Shown: positions 9,332 through 18,788, counted from the first letter of the stretch. The stretch: 64,000 nt of DNA from Candidatus Heimdallarchaeota archaeon (GCA_026702845.1 JADCLS010000003.1:186001-250000); one strand, 5' to 3'. Notes: generated by a model from the letters alone, not told the origin. A program made the numbers and translations.

Positions 9332-9586
9332 ATGTCTGCAATTGAAATAGGAAGAATTGTTACAAAAATCATGGGTAGAGAAGCTGGGAACTATGCAGTA
9401 GTTACTCAACTTCTTGATAAAAACTTTGTTGAAATTACAGGACCAAATATTAAGAGGAGAAGGGTCAATATCTCTCATATTGAACCTACACCTCATAAAT
9501 TAGATCTATCTTTAGATGATAACTCCGATGATACTGTAAATAATTTAATTAAGAAGAACAATGATTTAAAAGAATTATTTAAATAG
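9332..9586 (+). CDS. rpl14e: Large ribosomal subunit protein eL14
   Basis: 84 residues from the chosen start. MSAIEIGRIVTKIMGREAGN, ITGPNIKRRRVNISHIEPT and the basic KOW-like core are diagnostic of eL14. The ATG at 9332 is preferred over 9275: it matches the family N-terminus and follows GAGG. The gene precedes cbf5 by 15 bases, a pairing known in archaea. The C-terminal extension is short and acidic/basic. Confidence 0.9.
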   Translation: MSAIEIGRIVTKIMGREAGNYAVVTQLLDKNFVEITGPNIKRRRVNISHIEPTPHKLDLSLDDNSDDTVNNLIKKNNDLKELFK

Positions 9587-9601
9587 ATTAATTGATGTTA
9601 A

Positions 9602-10576
9602 ATGAACCCATCATTAATCATTGTAGATAATGAAGCATTCAATGAAACTAGATTTTCATCTTATGGAACAAATCCTGAGGATCGGGAATTATCCAAATAT
9701 ATTGAATATGGTTTCATTAATTTGGATAAACCAGCTGGTCCGACATCACACGAGGTCGTTAGTATTGTTAAAAATATTCTTTCAATCAATAAAGCAGGTC
9801 ATTCTGGAACATTAGATCCTCAGGTAACTGGAGTATTACCTATCGGAATAAACAAATCCACAAGAGTATTATCTACATTATTACAATCTCCTAAGACATA
9901 TATTTGTACAATGAATTGCTCTAGAGCATTGAATCAAACCGAAATCTCAACTATGATCTCAAATTTCACAGGCGAAATTTATCAGGTTCCACCAAAAGAA
10001 TCCAATGTAGTAAAAAAACTTCGTAAACGTACTATTTATTCGATTGATTTACTTGATAAAAAATCAGAAGATCTTTTATTAAAGATAAGCTGTCAAGCTG
10101 GTACGTATATTCGAACTCTGTGTATAGACATGGGTAAATCAATTGGTGTTGTAAGTTTTATGAAGGAATTACGAAGGATAAGGACAGGACCTTTTGATGA
10201 AAGCTCTTTGGTATCTCTTCACAATATTTTTGATGCTTGGAATGATTACCTAGAGAATAAAGATGAAAGAGCAATAAGAAAAGTAATTATCCCAGTTGAA
10301 AACGCTGTTAAACATTTACCTGTGGTTTTCATTCGAGAAAATGCTGTAGGATATGTTTGCCATGGAGTTGACCTAAAACCTCCTGCAGTTATAGCATACT
10401 CCGAATTCAATCGAGGTGAAATGGTTGCAATTAAATCACCGAAAAAAGAATTGGTGGCTATTGGGATCGCAAAGGATCATTCATCCGCTATTAAGGAAAA
10501 TAAAACAGAAGCAATTATTCATCCATCTAAAATCCTTTTAACTACAGAGGATTATTTCATACATAAAATGACCTGA
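9602..10576 (+). CDS. cbf5: Cbf5, tRNA/rRNA pseudouridine synthase of H/ACA RNPs
   Basis: 324 residues. The TruB-family catalytic motif GHSGTLDPQVTGVLP contains the active-site Asp; KTYICTM, QAGTYIRTLCIDMG and a C-terminal PUA domain (about 235-320) follow. Cbf5 is the catalytic subunit of the H/ACA guide RNP and can also modify tRNA U55 in archaea. Its partner Nop10 is at 47100-47252. The stop codon lies inside the 3' acceptor strand of the antisense tRNA-Pro gene, an eight-base overlap. Confidence 0.95.
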   Translation: MNPSLIIVDNEAFNETRFSSYGTNPEDRELSKYIEYGFINLDKPAGPTSHEVVSIVKNILSINKAGHSGTLDPQVTGVLPIGINKSTRVLSTLLQSPKTYICTMNCSRALNQTEISTMISNFTGEIYQVPPKESNVVKKLRKRTIYSIDLLDKKSEDLLLKISCQAGTYIRTLCIDMGKSIGVVSFMKELRRIRTGPFDESSLVSLHNIFDAWNDYLENKDERAIRKVIIPVENAVKHLPVVFIRENAVGYVCHGVDLKPPAVIAYSEFNRGEMVAIKSPKKELVAIGIAKDHSSAIKENKTEAIIHPSKILLTTEDYFIHKMT

Positions 10577-10642
10577 GTGGGATTTGAACCCACGATCAAT
10601 GCATCCCGAATGCATCATGATACCAGGCTTCACTATCAGGTC
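10569..10642 (-). tRNA. tRNA-Pro (anticodon CGG)
   Basis: The minus strand folds as a cloverleaf: acceptor GACCTGA/TCAGGTC, D stem GTGA/TCAT, anticodon stem ATGCA/TGCAT with loop TTCGGGA (anticodon CGG), T arm GTGGG-TTCAAAT-CCCAC and discriminator A. No intron and no encoded CCA. It begins directly after the stop of the Sec61-beta gene, suggesting co-transcription, and its 3' eight bases overlap the end of cbf5 on the other strand. Confidence 0.95.
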
Positions 10643-10834
10643 TTATACATTGAATGGATTCAATTTAGAGTTTGCTATAATCACAATCAGAATAAAAATA
10701 CTGTTTATTAGCACTACTGATTTTGGTCCTATCTTGATACCAGGTAGATCTTCATCGAAATATCGCATTAACCCTGCACCAGTTGAAGGCATTGGTGCAC
10801 TTTCTTTTTTACCCTTTTTTTGTCTTAGTGACAT
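10643..10834 (-). CDS. secG: Preprotein translocase subunit Sec61-beta (SecG)
   Basis: 63 residues. SAPMPSTGAGLMRYFDED then LPGIKIGPKSVVL and one C-terminal transmembrane helix (INSIFILIVIIA) are the archaeal Sec61-beta pattern. It is the small tail-anchored subunit of the SecYE-beta translocon. Its stop codon is immediately followed by tRNA-Pro. The plus-strand open frame over the same bases is spurious. Confidence 0.92.
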   Translation of the reverse strand: MSLRQKKGKKESAPMPSTGAGLMRYFDEDLPGIKIGPKSVVLINSIFILIVIIANSKLNPFNV

Positions 10835-11089
10835 GTCTAAACCATTTTTATAACGCTTATAAATAACTCCTTTCTTTGAATCAACAATAATACTTCTACT
10901 TATTTTGAAAATTGAACGCGAAACAAAATCCTATTCTTTGAGTTTTTATATTTATTTTTTCATTCAGTAGCACCAATTAGGAAGGTAATATAACTGATAA
11001 AGAATAATGCTGTTGATTTATTCGATACAAACTATAGATATTCAGTAATACCATTAAAACACTATGATTTAATTGCTTTTACTATAATA

Positions 11090-12097
11090 TTGAAGAATAA
11101 TTCAGTGTGCGAGAAAGAATCTAATATTATTGATTTCTGGACAATTATATTCTCATTATATAATATCGTTTCAATTGAAATATCTTTTGAGTATTGTAAA
11201 TTATCTGTAGTTAAGAAAATCAAGAAAAATTCAGACGAATCAACTCAAAAAGATATTATTGGTGAGTTTATAACCATAATAGAAAATCATTTTGATAATC
11301 TATTAGAACATCAGACTTATGCTATAAATCTCTCCCTATATTCAAATTTGAGAAGGGAGAGAAAATTTTATTTTAATCCATTAACAAAGGAATATTATCA
11401 TTTTTTATCATTTTCTTCAATCTCTATAAAATCAAATTTTCTATCTAGTCTAAATGCACTTCTTGAGACAAAAGACACTATTTTACAATTCTCCCAAGAA
11501 AGAATAGATGAAAGTCCAAAATTTTATTTGAATATAATTTTGAAATCAACAACCTCAGAAAACCTCAACAAACGAATTAAAGATACATTAGAATTTTTAA
11601 AAATCAATCCAAATATCTCAGGCATCATTCATCAGAACTGTACTCAAATTACCCATAATCCAGGAAGGTTTTTGCTTGGTTTAATGAAACAAGGAGTATC
11701 AGAAAATGTACTTAAACCGATACTTTCCTCCATATCTAATCAATTATTATCTAATGAAAAAAAATCGTTTCATCAAAATATTTACTCTTGGCTAGGATTC
11801 TACAGTAGAAATGAACATTGTGTATCAATTTTGAAGTCTATAGGAAAGATCATGGAGTATTTCGGTTATTTATGTATAGATGAAAAAAAGCGATTAATTG
11901 CTACTAAACAAAGTATAAAATTTGAAATATACTACTATCCTTGTCTACCATTATTAATACCTGAATTTCTTCAAAATTCTTCAAACAGGATCATGATAAT
12001 ATACAGAAATTCTGCAATATCACAAGAATGGAAAAATACTACTTATGATTTAATTTCATTTCAAGAATTTCAGCATCTAGAAAAAATACTACAGTAG
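11090..12097 (+). CDS. Hypothetical protein of unknown function upstream of ftsZ
   Basis: At least 335 residues, mixed alpha/beta, Lys- and Ser-rich, with no motif I recognise and no membrane segment. The TTG at 11090 is a weak start. The frame stays open back to 10994 with protein-like coding (VIPLKHYDLIAFTII), so the true start is probably earlier, at a non-ATG codon, or the start has been lost. It ends 49 bases before the preferred ftsZ start and may be co-transcribed with it. Confidence 0.6.
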   Translation: MKNNSVCEKESNIIDFWTIIFSLYNIVSIEISFEYCKLSVVKKIKKNSDESTQKDIIGEFITIIENHFDNLLEHQTYAINLSLYSNLRRERKFYFNPLTKEYYHFLSFSSISIKSNFLSSLNALLETKDTILQFSQERIDESPKFYLNIILKSTTSENLNKRIKDTLEFLKINPNISGIIHQNCTQITHNPGRFLLGLMKQGVSENVLKPILSSISNQLLSNEKKSFHQNIYSWLGFYSRNEHCVSILKSIGKIMEYFGYLCIDEKKRLIATKQSIKFEIYYYPCLPLLIPEFLQNSSNRIMIIYRNSAISQEWKNTTYDLISFQEFQHLEKILQ

Positions 12098-12112
12098 TAT
12101 CTGTGTATTGCT

Positions 12113-12124
12113 GATTAATATATC
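12113..12124 (+). promoter_or_regulatory. Archaeal TATA box for ftsZ
   Basis: An A/T-only stretch (ATTAATATATCT) centred about 28 bases before the ATG at 12147. This is the spacing expected for a leaderless archaeal transcript. It supports the start at 12147 over the in-frame ATG at 12108, which lies upstream of this box. Confidence 0.5.
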
Positions 12125-12146
12125 TTTAAGACATATTTTCTTCATT

Positions 12147-13343
12147 ATGGCTGATTCGATTAGAAAATTGCTTGATTCATTAGAGGATGAAAAACCAGAA
12201 GAAAAAAACTCAATCAAAGTAAATGATATTGGAAGCTTAAATAAAAATAATTACAATAACTCTAGGTTATCTAATAATACATCCAATACATCTTCAGAAA
12301 ATGTAAATTCAATACTGGATAAAATCATTTCCAGTAAGAAAAATCGTATTGTTGTTTTTGGCGTTGGAGGAGGTGGATGTAATGCGATTAATCGATTGAC
12401 TGTAACATCAAATTATAAAGGAACAACAACAATAGCTGCTAATACTGATGCTATCCATCTCCGTGATGTTGAGAGCAATGAAAAAATTATCTTGGGATTA
12501 AACTTGACTGAAGGTTTGGGTGCAGGAAATGATCCAATTATTGGTAAAGCTGCAGCAGAAGAAAGCTATGAGACCATACAGTCTGTAATCAAAGGAACAG
12601 ATATGGTATTTGTCACAACTGGATTGGGAGGAGGAACTGGAACAGGTGCAGCTCCAGTAATTGCTGAAGCTGCAAAAAAAGCAGGTTCATTAGTTGTGGG
12701 AATCTGTACTCTACCCTTTAAAATGGAAGGTGAAACCAGAGCAAAACATGCAATGTCAGGTTTACAAGAATTTTATCAGAATTGCGATACCGTAATAGTG
12801 ATCCCCAATGAAAAATTGATGCAATTAGTACCCAACCTACCCATTAATTTGGCTTTTGAAGTTGCTGATGAGATCTTGGTTCGTGCAGTAAAAGGTATTG
12901 TTAATCTGATAGTAACTCCAGCATATGTAAACGTAGATTTTGCAGATATTAGGCAAGTCTTAAAACAAGGGGGATCTTCAGTTATAGGAATGGGTGAAGG
13001 AGAAGGTGAAAATAGAATTGATAATGCACTACGCGAAAGTATAAGTAATTCTCTTTTGGATGTAAAAGTAATGGATAGTAAGGCTGCATTAATAAATATC
13101 GCCGGTGGCACAAATCTATCACTAGATGAAGTACGTCTCTGTGTTGAAACCATTACAAATGAAATGAATGAAGAAAGTGAAATAATCTGGGGAACCCATA
13201 TCGATCCTTCTCTTGGAGATAGAATTCGTGTGACAACAATTCTGAGTGGTGTAAAAAGTCCATACAATATTGATGAAGAAATAATGCCTGCCAAGAATGA
13301 AGAATTAGTAATTGACGATCATATAGTTTCCATTTGGGATTAA
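12147..13343 (+). CDS. ftsZ: Cell division protein FtsZ
   Basis: 398 residues from the preferred ATG. After a ~60-residue Asn/Ser-rich linker the tubulin-like GTPase begins: VFGVGGGGCNAINRL, NTDAIHLRDV, and the tubulin signature GLGGGTGTGAAPVIA. The synergy-loop region (NVDFADIRQVLKQGG) is present. FtsZ forms the division ring. The long N-terminal tail and IWGTHID near the end resemble archaeal FtsZ1/FtsZ2. I cannot assign which type. It overlaps the convergent nep1 gene by four bases. Confidence 0.95.
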   Translation: MADSIRKLLDSLEDEKPEEKNSIKVNDIGSLNKNNYNNSRLSNNTSNTSSENVNSILDKIISSKKNRIVVFGVGGGGCNAINRLTVTSNYKGTTTIAANTDAIHLRDVESNEKIILGLNLTEGLGAGNDPIIGKAAAEESYETIQSVIKGTDMVFVTTGLGGGTGTGAAPVIAEAAKKAGSLVVGICTLPFKMEGETRAKHAMSGLQEFYQNCDTVIVIPNEKLMQLVPNLPINLAFEVADEILVRAVKGIVNLIVTPAYVNVDFADIRQVLKQGGSSVIGMGEGEGENRIDNALRESISNSLLDVKVMDSKAALINIAGGTNLSLDEVRLCVETITNEMNEESEIIWGTHIDPSLGDRIRVTTILSGVKSPYNIDEEIMPAKNEELVIDDHIVSIWD

Positions 13344-13942
13344 TTTTGAAGAAAACAATTCAATACATATGAAATTGCAGTCCATAATTCTAGTGAATTA
13401 TCTGATATGGATACAGGAATTACATTTTCTCCAATATTATGAGTAAATTTTCCAAATGCAAAACCTCCAAATACTAAGATATCATTTTCTTCGAGGCTAT
13501 AATTAGTAATATTATCGCCATGTCGTGTTAAGAGAAATTTCTTTCGCTGATAAAAATCTTCTTCCAATGTAACGCTTTGAATTAAATCTCCTCGATAACT
13601 ACCAGCCAAGATTGATTCTATTAATCCATAAAATCTTTTCTGATCTCTAGGAATTCTTGTTGTGTTTGAAATTTCATATAATCCTTTATTTAAATTAAAA
13701 TAAATTTCCAGGTTATCTATAAGATTTGAATACCCTAGGGCTGTTAACAATCCAAAATGAAGAATATCTGGTCGATCCTTTCTTTCTTCTCTTGGAATTC
13801 GTTTTAGTGCAAATTGATGTTCTGAAGCATTTATTAAAGGTAATCTTTGATATTTATCAAAATATTGTTTTACCATTGGGAATTTTAGCCAATCAACGGG
13901 TACTTGACTGATTGCTGTATCTAGAATAAATATCTTAACCAT
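13340..13942 (-). CDS. nep1: Nep1/Emg1-like rRNA pseudouridine N1-methyltransferase
   Basis: 200 residues of the SPOUT fold. RPDILHFGLLTALGYS, a short insertion, and TTRIPRDQKRFYGLIESIL are the Nep1 signature. The C-terminal ILVFGGFAFGKF segment would form the knot that binds S-adenosylmethionine. Nep1 methylates a conserved small-subunit rRNA pseudouridine and aids 40S/30S assembly. Slightly shorter than the typical 210-250 residues. Confidence 0.85.
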   Translation of the reverse strand: MVKIFILDTAISQVPVDWLKFPMVKQYFDKYQRLPLINASEHQFALKRIPREERKDRPDILHFGLLTALGYSNLIDNLEIYFNLNKGLYEISNTTRIPRDQKRFYGLIESILAGSYRGDLIQSVTLEEDFYQRKKFLLTRHGDNITNYSLEENDILVFGGFAFGKFTHNIGENVIPVSISDNSLELWTAISYVLNCFLQN

Positions 13943-14165
13943 AATTTACTAATATCAGAATAATCAAAAGGTTTCTTGCATAACAAGTTAGAATTCTCCT
14001 AAACATCTCAATTTATTTCATCAAGATAAGTTGAAGGCTTTTTGAACACAGGTTTTAATGTTTATAAGTGCAACTCATTGGCATTTTGCGCCATATACTG
14101 ATTGATATCATCTAGATAAATACAAGAAATTAATGAGTTAATATACTGATATCTGAAGAATCAGC

Positions 14166-14831
14166 ATGCAAGAAGGATACTTATCGATCTTTATTGTTGA
14201 ACTTGTCTCATTCAGCTTCTCTGTTGTATTACTCGCAGCAGAATTACGGTTATTAGCACCAACTATTCGAAACAAAATCACACTTTTCATGATCACATTC
14301 TTATGTTCTATTTCATTTGCATATTTCTTTAGATTTCTAGGAATCTTGTTAGGTAATGATGATCTAAGAGTATTTGGAGCAACTTTCTCAGCATTAGTAG
14401 GAGGATTGGCTATTCTTTTTTGGGCTACATATCTTACTAATCTTGATGTAATAATTCAACAGCTTTTGACAATATTAATTATTTCAGGATTATTGGTATT
14501 TATTTTGGGTAGACTTCTACTAATCTCCTCCCTTACAAGCATAGGCTTGATCATTACCTTACTGATATTCCTGTATTCCGTGGCTAGAGTGATCCGGTTC
14601 ATCTTTTCTAAAACAGAATATGTACGAGCAAGACAAAGAGCTTTTCTATTAATTACAGGGTTTATTGGATTTGCACTGTTTGATTTTTTGGCTGTATATC
14701 TCATAGGAATTGGTTCAATCCAAAAAGCTTCAGTAATGTTTGCCCTTGAATTTCCTTTTAGATTATTAATTTACTTATCAATACTATTGCCAATTTCTGT
14801 AACATCCTTTTTGAATAGATTTATTCATTAA
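14166..14831 (+). CDS. Multi-pass membrane protein of unknown function
   Basis: 221 residues with about seven hydrophobic helices and short loops; the N-terminus starts with a hydrophobic run after five residues and the C-terminus ends RFIH. The layout resembles small 7-helix proteins of archaea, but no functional residue set is visible. The gene is isolated: about 220 bases of upstream intergenic DNA and no close neighbour. Confidence 0.6.
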   Translation: MQEGYLSIFIVELVSFSFSVVLLAAELRLLAPTIRNKITLFMITFLCSISFAYFFRFLGILLGNDDLRVFGATFSALVGGLAILFWATYLTNLDVIIQQLLTILIISGLLVFILGRLLLISSLTSIGLIITLLIFLYSVARVIRFIFSKTEYVRARQRAFLLITGFIGFALFDFLAVYLIGIGSIQKASVMFALEFPFRLLIYLSILLPISVTSFLNRFIH

Positions 14832-15011
14832 CACTTGTTACTTTTGAAAACATATAAAATTCAAAATTCATACTTTTTCCTTACTTATAATGTGCCTCTT
14901 CTGGAGGGATAAATATCTTCACAGAATGCTCAACCTTTTTAATCTCAAATCAAACCATTTACTCATTTATGATCTTTTAAGCAGTATACTAAAGGCTTTT
15001 TCTCATCTTCA

Positions 15012-15023
15012 TAAGTATATAAG
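15012..15023 (+). promoter_or_regulatory. TATA box for the gene at 15045
   Basis: AAGTATATAAGG is centred about 27 bases before the ATG at 15045, the leaderless spacing. This argues for that start over the upstream ATG at 15024, which would lie within the expected transcription-start region. Confidence 0.5.
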
Positions 15024-15044
15024 GTGGATTGGAAAGCTTTCCTT

Positions 15045-15326
15045 ATGTTATTTCATAAGGAGAAATTCTCTGGAATAGATAAAATTTATTACCCAACTAA
15101 CCTTCCATCAAATGGTGTTGTTGTTTCTAAACTTGTTTTGCACCTCTTCCAAAAATCTGAAATTAGGAAAATAATCTTAGACGCATTAGAACTCTGTAAT
15201 TTTGAATTGTATGAAGATGTAAAAATTGGAATATTCACGTACGAACAATCAAGCCTAATGTGCGCAATAAAAACTCATTTCTCCGAGCAAGAGAGACTAT
15301 CAATATTTCTACTCTCTGAAATTTAA
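15045..15326 (+). CDS. Hypothetical protein
   Basis: 93 residues, soluble, with no family I recognise. The TATA-like element 22-33 bases upstream supports expression and the start MLFHKEKF. Its stop overlaps the end of the convergent zwf gene by four bases, a spacing typical of genuine gene pairs in this window. Confidence 0.5.
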   Translation: MLFHKEKFSGIDKIYYPTNLPSNGVVVSKLVLHLFQKSEIRKIILDALELCNFELYEDVKIGIFTYEQSSLMCAIKTHFSEQERLSIFLLSEI

Positions 15327-16846
15327 ATCTCTGACCATTTTCTGCCATCCCGTTCTATGAATTCATTCGCTATTGATGGACCTTTCGTTCCTGCATAGTA
15401 ATTTGGAAACACAGTAGGATTGGAATTATTTTTTGACCAATATTTTACAATTGGATCAACTATTTTCCACATTGCAAAAATTTCATCAATTCTTACAAAT
15501 AATGTTGAATCACCTCTCATAGCATCAACCAATAATCGTTCATAAGCTTTGGGCTCTTTGAGATGAGCTTCCCCTCCAATATTTAATAATGTAGGTTCAA
15601 TCTCTGTCAAAATTCCTGGTGGTTTCCAACTGATATTTATTTCAACCCCAGCCATTGGTTGGATTTCTAGTCGAATTGAATTCGCTTGTGGTAATATTGT
15701 GCTTTCAATTCTGAAATCTACAGATTTCAGTTGAATAAATATTTCAGTTTTTCGAGTAACCATTCTCTTTCCCGTTCTCAAATAGATTGGTACTCCGCTC
15801 CAACGATCATTATCAATGAATAATTTAATTGCAGCATAAGTTTCAACCATAGAATTCTCAGGTATGCCTTCCTCTTTTCTATATGAATTTACGAGCTCAG
15901 AATTTACAACACCTTGTTCATATTGTCCACGAATTGCATTTTCTCGTATTTCCTCGTCCGAGGTGTAAATTCGAATCGATTCAAGTAAATCTACCTTATT
16001 ATTCCTAATTATTTCTGGATCAAGATTATCCGGTAATTCCATAGTTAGAAATGCCAAAATTTGAAGAAGATGGGATTGAATCATATCTCTTACCCCACCA
16101 GTTTGTTCAAAGAAATCAGCTCTTCCTTCAACACCTATTGTTTCTGAATTCATGATTTGGATATGATCTATATACTTGTTATTCCATAAAGGCTGAAATA
16201 ATAAATTGAAAATTCTAAAGGTGAGAATATTCTGGACTGCTTCCTTACCAAGAAAATGATCAATTCTATATATTTGATTCTCTTTATAATGTTCAAAAAT
16301 ACTGTTATGTAACTTCAAGGCAGATTCGAGATCCAATCCAAAAGGTTTCTCAACAATAATTCTTGCCCATTTATCTTGTTTTGAATTATTCAACCCTACC
16401 TGTGCTAGATTTTTAATAATTTCCTCAAAATGACTCGGGTTAGTAGCAAGATAAATTAAAATATTTGCTGCCTCATCCCAATTACTTTCAATCTCTTTAA
16501 TTCTCTGATCAATTGTCGAATATGTATCTAAATCATAATAGTTGGCGATTAGTGATTCCATTGAAAATGCAAGTGGATTCCAATATCTCGCCTCCATTTT
16601 ATGTGAACAATACTGAATAACTCTTTGTTTCATATGAAATCTAAAATTAGCTGTTTCTTGTATTCTTCTTCCAATTCCTAAAATCTTAAATTTTTCAGGT
16701 AATAAATTCTCTCTTGATAAATGATATAATGCTGGCATTAATTTTCGTCTTGTTAAATCACCCGAAGCACCAAATATTATTAATATTGTTGCTTCTGGAA
16801 CTCCATGCCTGATATTTGAAATATCAATTTCTTCAATTGTTGACAA
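15323..16846 (-). CDS. zwf: Glucose-6-phosphate 1-dehydrogenase
   Basis: 507 residues, the normal length of the classical enzyme. NADP-binding GASGDLTRRKL (26-36), EKPFG (166-170) and the substrate motif RIDHFLGKE (194-202, catalytic His197 region) are intact. It oxidises glucose-6-phosphate to 6-phosphogluconolactone with NADP+. The 6-phosphogluconate dehydrogenase gene lies 430 bases away, divergently oriented with a YhbY-like gene between. Classical zwf is uncommon in archaea, so acquisition from bacteria is likely though not shown here. Confidence 0.95.
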   Translation of the reverse strand: MSTIEEIDISNIRHGVPEATILIIFGASGDLTRRKLMPALYHLSRENLLPEKFKILGIGRRIQETANFRFHMKQRVIQYCSHKMEARYWNPLAFSMESLIANYYDLDTYSTIDQRIKEIESNWDEAANILIYLATNPSHFEEIIKNLAQVGLNNSKQDKWARIIVEKPFGLDLESALKLHNSIFEHYKENQIYRIDHFLGKEAVQNILTFRIFNLLFQPLWNNKYIDHIQIMNSETIGVEGRADFFEQTGGVRDMIQSHLLQILAFLTMELPDNLDPEIIRNNKVDLLESIRIYTSDEEIRENAIRGQYEQGVVNSELVNSYRKEEGIPENSMVETYAAIKLFIDNDRWSGVPIYLRTGKRMVTRKTEIFIQLKSVDFRIESTILPQANSIRLEIQPMAGVEINISWKPPGILTEIEPTLLNIGGEAHLKEPKAYERLLVDAMRGDSTLFVRIDEIFAMWKIVDPIVKYWSKNNSNPTVFPNYYAGTKGPSIANEFIERDGRKWSEI

Positions 16847-16903
16847 TTACTACTCAAGCCAATATTTCATCACATGCATAAAAGGTTTTATTGATGGTTA
16901 TAG

Positions 16904-17176
16904 TTATTTCATTTGAGTATTACCTTGTTTAGAAATATCTTGAATTATGCAAGTACTTCCTCTTATATCTAATATTTTTGCTTTCGCTTTATTTGCCAAA
17001 AGTTTAGAATAAAATTCGATCTCATCTTTATCCTTAATTTTCAAGAATTTTATCTTAATAATTTTTTTCTTTTTAAAGTGATTATGAATTTGAAATATCA
17101 AAGCATCAGAAATTCCAGATCTACCAACATGGATATGTGGCTTCCCATGCAGAACCTGCTTGAATATTTCCTTCAC
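16904..17176 (-). CDS. YhbY/CRM-domain RNA-binding protein
   Basis: 90 residues. HVGRSGISDALIFQIHNHF and a basic IIKIKFLK strand match the YhbY/CRM fold (KH-like), which binds ribosomal RNA during large-subunit maturation. The GxxG-type loop appears as GRSG. It lies upstream of zwf on the same strand, 57 bases away. A complete single-domain form. Confidence 0.8.
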   Translation of the reverse strand: MKEIFKQVLHGKPHIHVGRSGISDALIFQIHNHFKKKKIIKIKFLKIKDKDEIEFYSKLLANKAKAKILDIRGSTCIIQDISKQGNTQMK

Positions 17177-17279
17177 AAATTATGAATTGTAGTCTTATAT
17201 AAAAATTAAGAGATTCGAATACTTCAGTAATTGAGCAATAATTATTAATGCAACAAATAATATACTCTTCCTTGAAGAA

Positions 17280-18668
17280 ATGAAGACACATACCATTGGA
17301 TTAATAGGGCTAGGAGTAATGGGAAAAAACCTATTAATGAATTTTATAGATAAGGGGTATTCAGTTGCGATTTTTGATAGCGATGTTCAAAAAATTCAGC
17401 AATTATCAGTTGAAAATCAAGTCTATGGTGCCAAATCATTGAATGAATTGATTCTACAACTTCAGTCTCCTAGAAAAATATTATTAATGATTAATGCAGG
17501 GCCTGGTATTGATGATCTTCTGAATCAATTGATTCCTCTTCTGAGTTCTGATGATATCATCATTGATGGTGGAAATTCTTATTATAAAGATACCATTAGA
17601 AGAGAACTATACGCAAGAGAATTTAACATCAATTTTGTAGGTATTGGTATTTCTGGAGGTGCGAAAGGTGCATTATATGGCCCCTCGATTATGGTAGGAG
17701 GTTCAAAATTTGCATGGAATCATACTTCATCCATACTAACCTCCATATCTGCAAAATACAATAATTTACCCAGTTGTGCGCACTTAGGTCCAGATGGTGC
17801 TGGACATTATGTAAAAATGGTCCATAATGGTATTGAGTATGGTATCATGCAACTGATCTCTGAGATATACGATTACATGAGAAAAATCGGGAAGTTAACG
17901 AATGAACAGATAAAAGAAATGTTCTCTAAAATAAATGTGAACAACCTTTCTTCCTATCTCCTATCTATAACCACTGATATTTTCGATGTAAAGGATGGTG
18001 AGAATCATCTAATCGATTTAATTGATGATACAGCACAACAAAAAGGTACAGGTAGGTGGACAGCTATCGATGCCCTTGATATTGGCAATGGTGCATCAAT
18101 AATAAATACAGCAGTGATCCAGAGGATTATTTCATCAAAGAAGAGTGAGAGGGAAGAAATTTCTCAAATAATTCCTTTAACAGATTACCCTGTGGATGCT
18201 ATAAATGAAAAAACCCTCTATGATACGCTACTATTTGCATCAATACTTACTTATTACCAGGGTTTTTTGCTTATTCAAGAAAGTAGTGTTATTCATAACT
18301 GGAATATCGATTTAAAATCGGTATTATCAACATGGAGATCTGGTTGCATTATACAATCTGAGTTATTAGGATTATTTGAGAAGATATTTGATAATCATGC
18401 TCCCTTATCCATAACTCAAGATACTATTCTTTCACATCTTCTTGCAACCATTGAATCCACAAAAATCGCAATGATTAGTGCAGTGAAACATGATCTGCCA
18501 ATGCCATGTATAAGCACAGCATTGAATTACTTTATCTCCATGAAGACCTCAAATCTTCCTTCAAATCTTATACAAGCTCAAAGGGATTATTTTGGTAATC
18601 ATGGGTATACTAGAATAGATGATCCATTAAAAATATATTCAACAAATTGGGATGAGTTATTCTCTTAA
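17280..18668 (+). CDS. gnd: 6-phosphogluconate dehydrogenase, decarboxylating
   Basis: 462 residues, the long dimeric form. NADP-binding GLIGLGVMGKNL at the N-terminus, GISGGAKGALYGPSIMVGG, the catalytic HYVKMVHNGIEYG (Lys and Asn), GTGRWTAIDALDIG and the tail motif YFGNHGYTRID are all present. The family usually reads GGEEGA where this has GGAKGA. It converts 6-phosphogluconate to ribulose-5-phosphate, CO2 and NADPH. With zwf it gives an oxidative pentose phosphate branch. Confidence 0.95.
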   Translation: MKTHTIGLIGLGVMGKNLLMNFIDKGYSVAIFDSDVQKIQQLSVENQVYGAKSLNELILQLQSPRKILLMINAGPGIDDLLNQLIPLLSSDDIIIDGGNSYYKDTIRRELYAREFNINFVGIGISGGAKGALYGPSIMVGGSKFAWNHTSSILTSISAKYNNLPSCAHLGPDGAGHYVKMVHNGIEYGIMQLISEIYDYMRKIGKLTNEQIKEMFSKINVNNLSSYLLSITTDIFDVKDGENHLIDLIDDTAQQKGTGRWTAIDALDIGNGASIINTAVIQRIISSKKSEREEISQIIPLTDYPVDAINEKTLYDTLLFASILTYYQGFLLIQESSVIHNWNIDLKSVLSTWRSGCIIQSELLGLFEKIFDNHAPLSITQDTILSHLLATIESTKIAMISAVKHDLPMPCISTALNYFISMKTSNLPSNLIQAQRDYFGNHGYTRIDDPLKIYSTNWDELFS

Positions 18669-18788
18669 TTATCGCGTTCAAATGACTATCTTGCAAGCAG
18701 ATAATTATTGATTCGTATAGAATATCTTATTTAAGAAGATACTAATTGGCATTTGTAGCTTAATATATATTCAATTTGAGGTTATACT

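Noticed and set aside
10584..10853. 89-residue plus-strand frame
   Set aside because: It is antisense to Sec61-beta and tRNA-Pro, both clearly recognised.
12776..13294. 172-residue minus-strand frame within ftsZ
   Set aside because: Antisense shadow of the conserved FtsZ frame, low-complexity Ser/Ile-rich.
14890..15078. 62-residue frame before the gene at 15045
   Set aside because: No TATA spacing and overlaps a better-supported frame.
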